Part shown: piece after piece, positions 10,546 to 17,681 of the stretch
Layout of the letters: every line of letters begins with the position of its first letter
Numbering within the stretch: position 1 is the first letter of the stretch
Assembly (NCBI GenBank): GCA_032718475.1
Contig: JAUCBJ010003303.1
Span: 1 to 40,482, forward strand
Reading direction: 5' to 3'
DNA: 40,482 nt
Source: Nemertoderma westbladi
Taxonomy: Eukaryota > Xenacoelomorpha > Nemertodermatida > Nemertodermatidae
Position numbers and translations under genes: made by a program
The notes under the pieces: generated by a model
The model's database searches: none
What the model was told of the DNA's origin: nothing
The model's input: only the letters and a program-made list of their open reading frames with translations

Positions 10546-10994
10546 GTGATCGAATATAGCAGAGCTTTTGGGTGCGTTGAAGGTACTAGTAAGATATAAA
10601 AAACCAGAATGTTCCGCTACAGCTGTACAGGGCGTATCGCAAAGTTCCTTTTAGTGAGACCAATATCTGAATATAGGAAGCATTACAGCTACCACAGGAA
10701 TATAAATAAAGGATTTGCAAGCGCATATGTACTGGAATCTGGTCTTTATATTTGAAAAGGTTAGATACCGGTATACGGTAGGAAGGCTTGAAAATAACTT
10801 TCAGTACTACCGGTATATTACAAGAAAAGGCAGATCGGAAAAGTTTAATTAATCTCGCTTTAACTGGAATATTTGTATAAAGCGATTTTATGTCATAACT
10901 AACCATATAAACTTTTTTATTAAATTTAAGTGAAACAATTTCTTGAACGATAGAAAATGTATCATTAACGGAGTATATACTATTTTCTATTGGT
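10546..10994 (-). pseudogene. PLE copy A, RT fragment fused to GIY-YIG linker by deletion
   Basis: The frame 10586-10906 reads the RT catalytic block VSYDIKSLYTNIP and then jumps directly to KARLIKLFRSAF, which in PLE copy B lies far downstream in the linker before the GIY-YIG domain. The intervening RT blocks, including the second catalytic aspartates, are deleted. Downstream it follows copy B through CGSCNASYI but contains four extra TA-flanked insertions of 6-8 bp, two of which shift the frame inside the endonuclease. Upstream (10907-10994) it is continuous with the RT fragment at 12613-13356 once the TTAA element is removed. Confidence 0.9.
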
Positions 10995-12612
10995 TTAAGG
11001 GGGGGGTACGGTACACCCCCCTATGGACCTTTTTTGCAAATGGCTATAATTTCTGCTTGTGTGTAATTTTGTATATTTTATACCTTTCGGGGGATTAACA
11101 TATGGCCAAAGATTGGGTTCAAAAAAAAAATTTCAAATTTGCGTCGCCCTCTAGCGGCCACTAGCGAAATTGTTAATTTCACTAAAAACACTACTAGTCT
11201 CACAATTTTGGGCGAAAATTTTCGAAACTTGGTTTTTCTGAATCAGCATCCTCGGCTCCACAAAACTTATCGGTTACATTTTTTATTTAGGTCTTAAATA
11301 TGTTTTAAATATTATTAACTAATATTAATTATTACTTAATATATATTAACTAATTTCAAGAAATTAATATGGCACAATTCAAAATTCTAACCGATAACTT
11401 TTGATCAAAACCCGAAAAGAAATCAAACAAAAAAAAAATTTCGAGAATTGGTTAAGAAATGGCTGAGTAGTAGTATTTTGAATGTGAAAAATACAATTCC
11501 GAGATAAACGCATTTAAAGTTTAAGAACAATATATTTCAAATGTTCCCGCTATTTTCAGTACTGGTATCTCCTTTTCTTTTCCCATTGGTTATCCCCTAT
11601 CCATATTTTGTGATTTCTCAATGGATTTCATGAAATTTGGTTCAAAAAAACCCCTACCCACTTTTAACAACCTGTTAAAATAATTTTAGAGTGCTTTCCA
11701 AAAAACACTTCGCGCAGCACGTGAACAAATTACATTTTGGCGTATTGATTTAATCGCATACTATTTCGTCATTTAGTAATAAATAGTCATGGAATAATGA
11801 GATAACCTTAAGAAACATTCAAAATTATATAAAAATTTCCACTTAATTTTATAATAAGCCTTTACACAGAACATTAAGCTTTGCGCAGCACGTGAAACCT
11901 TCGCGCAGCACGTGAGACATTTGCGCAGCAGGTGAAGGTTTCACGTAGCACTTAAATTCTTCATAAAGCACGTTAATTAATCGAGCACCTCGGAAAGCTT
12001 TTTGATCAGAATGAGAAGCCTTCACGCGGCACATGAAAAGTTCATGCTGCACATGAAGACTTCGCGCAGCACGTGAATTATTCTAAGAGCCTGCGGAATT
12101 AAAAAAAAATAAGTTTATGTTGTTTCCCAGAATAATTATTACTAGCTATTGTTATATGATGGTTCACATTTGTTATTACTAGTAGACAACTAGTCCATTA
12201 GACAACTGTTCAATATGTAATACAAAACTCACAAATATCTATTAAATATATATTAATTAAAATTTGACGGACATGTTGACAGACAGACAGACATACAAAC
12301 AGACAGACAAACTGAGAGACAGACTGAGATACAGACATAGTGATTAGATAATTCCAAATATTAAAACAGACATCGACATTAAGAAAAATCTTAACAGTAA
12401 ACATTTCAGATTGCTTATTTTATGCCCTTTTTAATATTTCGATGGACAGACAGACAGACATACAGACGGAAAACCAGCCATTACTCGAGAAGTAAAAGAG
12501 ATCTCGCTAAGCCGTTTCCAGATTTGAAATCCGCATTAAATTCTACTCTAGATGAAATAAAAAAACAAAAAATGAAAATTTTGACCTGAGGGGGGGTGTA
12601 CCCCCCCCTTAA
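10995..12612. mobile_element. 1610-bp non-autonomous element with TTAA target duplication and self-palindromic ends
   Basis: Element body is 10999-12608, flanked by TTAA at 10995-10998 and 12609-12612. Left end GGGGGGGGTACGGTACACC and right end (reverse complement) GGGGGGGGTACACCCCCC are inverted repeats. The left one has five extra bases (CGGTA). Each end is itself nearly palindromic and could fold alone. Deleting the element plus one TTAA rejoins the minus-strand PLE frame with no shift, which proves the insertion and its duplication. TTAA is the piggyBac signature, but piggyBac ends usually begin CC, not GG. No transposase is encoded. Inside are ~9 copies of a GCGCAGCACGTGA motif at 11711-12076 and GACAGACA runs near 12280-12470. 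Confidence 0.93.
11711..12076. repeat. Dispersed TTCGCGCAGCACGTGAA motif array
   Basis: About nine exact or degenerate copies (11710, 11880, 11899, 11920, 11939, 11960, 12012, 12038, 12060), several separated by only 1-3 bases. CACGTG is an E-box palindrome, and the flanks TTC...GAA extend the symmetry. Variants replace CGTG by CATG or CTTA. Confidence 0.8.
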
Positions 12613-13356
12613 TAAGAGGTGACAACAATTTTGCTAAAGCATAGTTAGGTGTATTAATACTAGCTACTATCGGTCTTAAGGGAAAGTTCTCTTTATGCAC
12701 CTTCCCTAAGCCATAAAGTATCCCTGGTTGACAACCTGTAGGTGCTAAATTATTATACTCGGTTCTTGAAAAAATGCCATCTAGATGCAACTTCCACAGG
12801 CATTTTTGGATTCTGACTTGCCGATTAAGAATTATCTTCAAGGGGTCACTGGCGACTTTACTAAACTTGGATTCATCGTTAAGGATTGAATCCATGTTCT
12901 TAATATAGTCGGAACGATCGAGAATAACTAAACCGTTAACTTTATCCTGTTTTATAACTACGATAGTTTTGTTTTTCTTGAGTTTCTTAAGTGCCGATAG
13001 TTCATCTTTAGATACGGCGCGGAAGGGCAGTCTCGTATATCCATGTGCTGCGGAAAGTGCGATATCTTTAAGGCGAGTTCGGAACCGTTCTTTACCCAGA
13101 ATATTAGGTTCTCTTCGAACCTCATTAAATAAACGTTCGAAAGGCGGGAGATAATCCTCAGGGACAAGTTTATTTGGTGGAAGGGAGAAGCGTAAACCTC
13201 GCGCTAGTGCTGATCGTTCGATTTCTGACAACGCATATGATGAAAGATTAATAACAACTTTATTAGTATCAAGTGTTGGTGGCAATTGAATACCGGTACG
13301 TCGTAAAAAGGCGAGTTTGTTAGTAAGTCTACGATTCCATTGTTTATGAGGTAGAA
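12613..13356 (-). pseudogene. PLE copy A, reverse transcriptase N-terminal half
   Basis: Minus-strand frame with the standard PLE order: NLSSYALSEIERSALARGL, then KERFRTRLKDIALSAAHGY and KKNKTIVVIKQDKVNGLVILDRSDY (RT finger region). Next come APTGCQPGILYGLGKVHK and PLRPIVASINTPNYALAKLL. The ORF looks open from 13420, but residues upstream of about 13356 are read from the inverted repeat of the inserted TA-flanked element, so the apparent ATG is an accident. The true N-terminus is at 14921-15300, beyond that element. Downstream it is cut by the TTAA element. Confidence 0.92.
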
Positions 13357-13834
13357 TAAAACGTCTGTCCTTATCTGATCTGATCTGATCTGATCTGACA
13401 GCATCTGATCCTACAACCAATCAGGAGAAAGAAATATAATATTTACCTAACTGTCTGTTAGGTAAATAGCCAGTAGCTGAATAGGGGATCACGTTTCACG
13501 TTGCCCTGTTAAGTATCAGTATCAGTATCATCATATGAAGTAGCAGTACAGGCATACCGGTATGCATCTAAGTGCACAAAGGCATGTAATTATATTTATA
13601 TATTATATTAAAAATGCGATATAGGATGAAGGTTTGTTACGCTAAAGGCAGAAAGGGAAGGCAGGGAGGGGTATCTCTAAGCCTACTGGGTAGGCCTAGT
13701 GTGTATATGAAGAAACACTTAACATGCCCCATATTGCCAGCTGATACAGTGGTGTTTACAGTATGCCTAGACGATGAAGGAATATCTGAATACGGGAAGG
13801 TGGATGGGGATGTGGGATGTGGGAATTAATAAAC

Positions 13835-14048
13835 GCTGTTGTTACCTTCCAATTGAAGGAAAAGAGCAGGTTACAGCGGCTGTAATTTCTAACCAAAACA
13901 ATAAACGACAATTGTTACCTACCAATTGAGGGAAAGGAACAGGTTACAGAGACAGGGTTTTCTAACCAAAACAATAAACGATTTTGATACCTACCAATTG
14001 AGAGAAAAGAGAATGTTACCGCGGCTGACTTTTCTAACCAAAACAATA
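13835..14048. repeat. Three ~72-bp tandem units
   Basis: Three direct units each contain ACC(T)ACCAATTGA, a GGTTACAG block and the ending TTTCTAACCAAAACAATAAA. A partial fourth relative is at about 14271-14312. They lie inside the TA-flanked element. Confidence 0.85.
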
Positions 14049-14170
14049 AACAACCAGCGTGCACCTTCCCACATTCCCATCCACCCACACACCCATGTGG
14101 CAATAATAGGCTGATAAATAATTAGCATAAACATAATTAGTTAAGTACTATTATGTAGTAGTAAGGTATT

Positions 14171-14256
14171 CTGGTATTCTTCACATGGGCTAAGAATACC
14201 AGACTTTGCCGTTATATTTCACTTTGCAGTTACCCCCCCCATGTGAAGAATACCAG
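14171..14256. repeat. 86-bp inverted-repeat unit
   Basis: CTGGTATTCTTCACATGGG at 14171-14189 is perfectly inverted at 14238-14256, and a third copy of the same 19-mer lies at 14451-14469. This may be a very small foldback element or MITE inside the TA-flanked element. Confidence 0.75.
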
Positions 14257-14749
14257 GTTTTCACCAAAAACACAGGTTACAGAAGGGCTGAATATAACCC
14301 AAACAATAAACGAATTAGTATATGTCTGTATGTACAGGTTATAGCCATAAATAAGCTCTCTATAATACACTTAATAAAGATAAACAAAAAAAATTAAAAT
14401 CTGCATACCGTATATAAAATTCCAATAAAAGTCGACCGAAAAGGTAAATCCTGGTATTCTTCACATGGGCCGGCATCAAAATTTGGCTCCAGCCGCTAAA
14501 AACAAGTTTAAAATTTCTAGCTTATTTTATTTGAATTCCTTTTAGTTCGTTTCAGTTAGTATCGTTGTTTCAGAGGGGGAGGTGTTATATTGACCCCCCC
14601 CCCCCCGTGTTTAAGGGGAATACCGGGGAAACTTCACATGCTGACATGGGCAGAAACTCCAGTAGGCCTACTCATTTAGCTATCATTTAAGGATGCAAGG
14701 CAGAGATTCCTCGTTAAACCCTTAAAAACATTCGTGCCGAAACGAAAAC

Positions 14750-14835
14750 TACCTTGGCCCCCATCAGCCCATGCCGGGATTGAACCCACAACCTCCACGA
14801 GACGTGAATTCAATATAACCACTACACCAAGGTGG
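14750..14835 (-). repeat. tRNA-derived SINE head
   Basis: On the minus strand, A box TGGTGTAGTGG and B box GGTTCAATCCC have tRNA-like spacing, in a cloverleaf-like context starting CCACCTTGG. Sequence downstream on the minus strand (to about 14660, ending near a TAGGCCTA) is probably the SINE body. It lacks a usable acceptor stem, so it is not called a tRNA gene. Confidence 0.65.
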
Positions 14836-14920
14836 ACTCTGAACCAAGGCTGCAAGGTGGAACAAGTGTCAGATACCGTCAGATCAGATCAGATCAGATC
14901 AGATAAGGACAGACGTTTTA

Positions 14921-15300
14921 GCCATCCTAATTGTTTATCCAACCCGTTAATCTGTTTACTTACAATACCCTCAAGGTGAACCCAGTCAAGGAAGTTTATC
15001 TTTTCTTTAAGTCCTAATATAGTAAACTCGAGATCTTTCTTAACTGAGGAGACTTCCCGATGTTTCTGTCTAATTTCTTCACGAAGGAAACGTTGTTGAG
15101 ATGCGCGATATTCTTTAGATGAATTTATTCTAGCATTTGCAAGTTTAAAATGAAGGAATTTTGGAATAAGATCTATATTGTAACATTCTTCTAAGAACTC
15201 GAGATCTCGGTTAAGTTTGTTAAACTTAACGGATAACCTCTCGTATCTGCCAGTCTGCGGTATGTCTGTAACATAGCGTCCCCATAACGCTGTATAATAA
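14921..15300 (-). pseudogene. PLE copy A, N-terminal coiled region
   Basis: An open minus-strand frame rich in charged residues, including RYERLSVKFNKLNRDLEFLE, KFLHFKLANARI and QQRFLREEIRQKHREV. It ends NFLDWVHLEGIVSKQINGLDKQ. The same pattern occurs at the start of PLE 1 (1168-1340), supporting its identity as the N-terminal domain that precedes the PLE reverse transcriptase. It begins just after the terminal repeat 15345-15549 and is cut at 14920 by the TA-flanked element. Confidence 0.85.
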
Positions 15301-15344
15301 TTCTAGAAACTGGAGTAGATTGGGGGAACCGGATGGAAATAAGG

Positions 15345-15549
15345 AAAATTAAGGCCAGCGAAAAAATCTTTAGTTTAAACATATTAAGTATAGTTTAATT
15401 ATTTGTCGATATTATAAATAGTGAACTGCAGACGTTTCGGTAGAAATCATTTACCATTATCAATGCAATAATGGAATATAAGCATAAAAATATTACAATA
15501 TAAAACAGAAGAAGTACAGTAGTAAATAACAGGTGCACAAATAAATAAA
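15345..15549 (-). repeat. PLE terminal repeat (pLTR), sense orientation
   Basis: About 205 bp, inverted copy at 16389-16597 with over 95% identity by eye (the right copy has an extra CTTAA-type duplication). PLEs are known to carry terminal repeats in direct or inverted orientation and as shared units between partial tandem copies. Here it lies between copy B and the N-terminus of copy A. It contains the hammerhead-like motif at 15426-15468. Confidence 0.88.
15426..15468 (-). ncRNA. Degenerate hammerhead-ribozyme-like motif
   Basis: Read on the minus strand: stem I half TTGCA, core TTGATAA, stem II GGTA...TACC, then GAAAC-GTC and the other stem I half TGCAG. The layout matches the minimal type I hammerheads with tiny stem III reported from PLE terminal repeats. 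The core differs from CTGATGA at C3 (T) and G8 (A), changes that would keep a 3-8 pair, and there is one extra T before stem II. Activity is doubtful. An inverted copy is at 16470-16512. Confidence 0.4.
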
Positions 15550-15564
15550 GTGGGGGTTATGGAA

Positions 15565-16293
15565 CTACAAAAGGTTTAGAGCAATCGAAGAAAATTTTTG
15601 GTTAAGGGTCGGGCGCATTTTTCTAATAAGTAGTGTTTCTTTGATATGTAAATTATAGGAGTTATTAGCAGATCCAATAATTTTAAAGTTTGATGAATTA
15701 ATCGGGTGGTCCTCCTCAGTGGCGTGATCGAATATAGCAGAGTTTTTGGGTGCGTTGAAGGTACTAGTAAGATATGAAAAACCAGAATGTTCCGCTACAG
15801 GGCGTATCGCAAAGTGCCCTTTAGTGAGACCAATATAGGAAGCATTACAGCTACCACAGGATATATAAAGGATTTGCGACCGCATATGTACTGGAATCTG
15901 GTCTTTATATTTGAAAAGGTTAGATATACGGTAGGAAGGCTTGAAAATAACTTTCAGTACTATATTACTAAAAAAGGCAGATCGGAAAAGTTTAATTAAT
16001 CTCGCTTTAACTATAAAACCGTGTGAACCAGTAAAAGGTAAAATAAGGTTTATCGCACGCTTTTCTGAACTATTCGTAGAAATATTAATATCAGGAGGTT
16101 TGAATATTCTAGAAAGAAAGGTTCTTAAAGCACTATCAATAAGCTGCAATGAATAACCATTCTTATGTAAGGTATCTCTAAGAGTATGTACTTCTTTAGA
16201 AAACAGAATATAACTAGACGATATTCTAAATATTCTAGAAATAAGGGTTAATAATAAACCGAATTTATATTGGAAAGGAATAAAGCCAACCAC
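15565..16293 (-). pseudogene. PLE copy B, RT thumb and GIY-YIG endonuclease, 5'-truncated
   Basis: A 242-codon open frame that starts in the post-catalytic RT region (FIPFQYKFGLLLTLISRIFRI) and runs through a linker to the endonuclease. ILYISCGSCNASYIGLT gives the tyrosine/YIG pair, RPVAEH the conserved Arg and His, and KETLLIRKMRPTLNQ the catalytic Glu and closing block. The domain is intact, but no RT catalytic core precedes it. The frame is preceded by a C18 tract and then the inverted terminal repeat. The first Met is arbitrary, because this is an internal piece of a longer protein. It serves as the intact reference for copy A. Confidence 0.9.
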
Positions 16294-16310
16294 CCCCCCC
16301 CCCCCCCCCC
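16293..16310. repeat. C18 homopolymer
   Basis: Run of 18 C at the 5' break of PLE copy B. Length may be an assembly estimate. Confidence 0.9.
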
Positions 16311-16388
16311 GCCGCCCACTTGTGTTTATGTATTTTAGTCAGACATCATCTACCTACCGATACCTTTACAGCTTTATGTAAAATCTGA

Positions 16389-16597
16389 TTTATTTATTTG
16401 TGCACCTGTTATTTACTACTGTACTTCTTCTGTTTTATATTGTAATATTTTTGTGCTTATATTCAATTATTGCATTGATAATGGTAAATGATTTCTACCG
16501 AAACGTCTGCAGTTCACTATTTATAATATCGACAAATGATTAAACTATACTTAACTTAATATGTTTAAACTAAAGATTTTTTCGCAGGCCTTAATAT
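16389..16597 (+). repeat. PLE terminal repeat (pLTR), inverted copy
   Basis: Inverted partner of 15345-15549. It contains the same hammerhead-like motif at 16470-16512, here on the + strand, which is antisense to the PLE frames. The 15345-16597 block is therefore a 5'-truncated PLE flanked by inverted terminal repeats. Confidence 0.88.
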
Positions 16598-16897
16598 TCT
16601 ACAAAGTATATTTCGTATCAATTTTAAACTTAAATTTATACCGGTACTGTACAGCTGTATGGGTACCCCACTCTCAGACTCTGTGCTGGATTATGTGATT
16701 CCACATAGTGTATAGTGTACCCTTGGCCAGGCACTGTAGGTGTAGCGGTTTGGCGGTGTAGGTATTAACGCTGATTATAGGATTAATTTGTAATTGATAT
16801 AATAAATACTGATGTAGGTACTGGTATTAACTGATTAACGTAATTAAAACATCAGAAGATATAGCATTGTTGATTATTTATTTTTTTGTGGTAAATT
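16598..16897. promoter_or_regulatory. Upstream region of the 101-aa gene
   Basis: AT-rich, with TACCGGTA at 16639 and the palindrome TACAGCTGTA just after it. The probable promoter lies here, but I see no unambiguous TATA box or initiator. Confidence 0.25.
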
Positions 16898-17203
16898 ATG
16901 AGTGGATTGTTATCAGAAGCTGGTCTCAACACTCCTGACCTGTTACAACAACTCGCCTTACTCGCGTGGCTAGACGACAAACCCGGCGGTCTCACTGCTT
17001 TCAAACGTATATCCCAGTTCCGAGTTGGTTACGAAATCTACCAACGTATTTCCGGGAACCGCGAACGTGAGGTGTATCGCGCGCAGTGCATCGCCGGAAT
17101 AGCGGAATTCGTAAAGAAAAACCCGCGCGCATCCGAGGAACAACTAGTCGCAGAAATTCGTAAACATATCGCGGCATTCACCCAGAAAATTAATTCTATG
17201 TAA
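16898..17203 (+). CDS. Small helical protein of unknown function (101 aa)
   Basis: A 101-codon open frame, start ATG in AAATTATGAGT, stop TAA. I do not recognise the family. Third positions and CGN arginine codons are clearly richer in G/C than the AT-rich flanks, as in the RNF34-like gene 478 bp downstream on the same strand, which argues for a real gene. The sequence looks all-helical: LLQQLALLAWLDD, then a GGLTAFKRISQF block. The charged region (GNREREVYRAQ, PRASEEQLVAEIRKHIAAF) suggests an amphipathic C-terminal helix. There is one Cys, no signal peptide, no membrane segment and no Zn motif. It could also be one exon of a longer gene, but no obvious acceptor sits directly before the ATG. 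Confidence 0.6.
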   Translation: MSGLLSEAGLNTPDLLQQLALLAWLDDKPGGLTAFKRISQFRVGYEIYQRISGNREREVYRAQCIAGIAEFVKKNPRASEEQLVAEIRKHIAAFTQKINSM

Positions 17204-17681
17204 TACAGTTATAAATAATTACGCTTCGGTTCGATTTACTCTTATATTGATTTGTTTGTTTATATACGGATTCTATATAATTATTGTGACTATCTCTGTA
17301 TATCTTCATTATTCTTTGAGTCTGGAATCCTTCATTATTCTCTTTTTAAATCAACTCACCGATAACTGACTTAGCCGATGAGTTTGAGAGTGGTGACGGT
17401 GGGTGTTGATTATTTAGTTTACAATTTTGAGGTCCGGATATCTGGATATTAAAGATCTTTCGCTTTGCAACTTTATGACAAACTCACTGGACGTGTCTGT
17501 CTGTGTGTCTTTCTGTCCACGGCAGTATTGTAATCACATAAATCGATACCGTCTGACCGTCAACCGTTATATATTCCGGACCGGGACGGGTACGTATATA
17601 GGCCTCACATCTACGTTATTCCTCCTCTACTATAATATATAATTTAAAATCCCCGCGATAGACACATCGCACCCATCATAT
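17204..17681. other. Intergenic spacer
   Basis: 478 bp, AT-rich, between the 101-aa ORF and the RNF34-like gene. TATATTCC at about 17568 could be part of a core promoter. CCTTTCAG directly at the downstream start codon resembles a splice acceptor, so an upstream 5' exon cannot be excluded. Confidence 0.35.

Larger units (their letters stand above)
13357..14920. mobile_element. 1560-bp TA-flanked non-autonomous element with GATCT-rich TIRs
   Basis: Body is 13359-14918 with TA at 13357-13358 and 14919-14920. Ends start AAACGTCTGTCCTTATCTGA and continue as (TCTGA/GATCT) pentamer repeats. The same number of pentamers occurs at each end, giving inverted repeats of about 45 bp. TA duplication suggests Tc1/mariner-type or another TA-targeting transposase. 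Joining the PLE across one TA gives continuous PLE sequence but with the frame off by one, so a later indel or an imperfectly placed boundary is needed. No transposase frame. It carries a 3x72-bp tandem repeat, a small inverted repeat and a SINE. Confidence 0.8.

Noticed and set aside
13356-13420. ATG at 13420 as the start of a PLE protein
   Set aside because: The first ~21 residues are read from the inverted end of the inserted TA-flanked element. The real N-terminal region is at 14921-15300.
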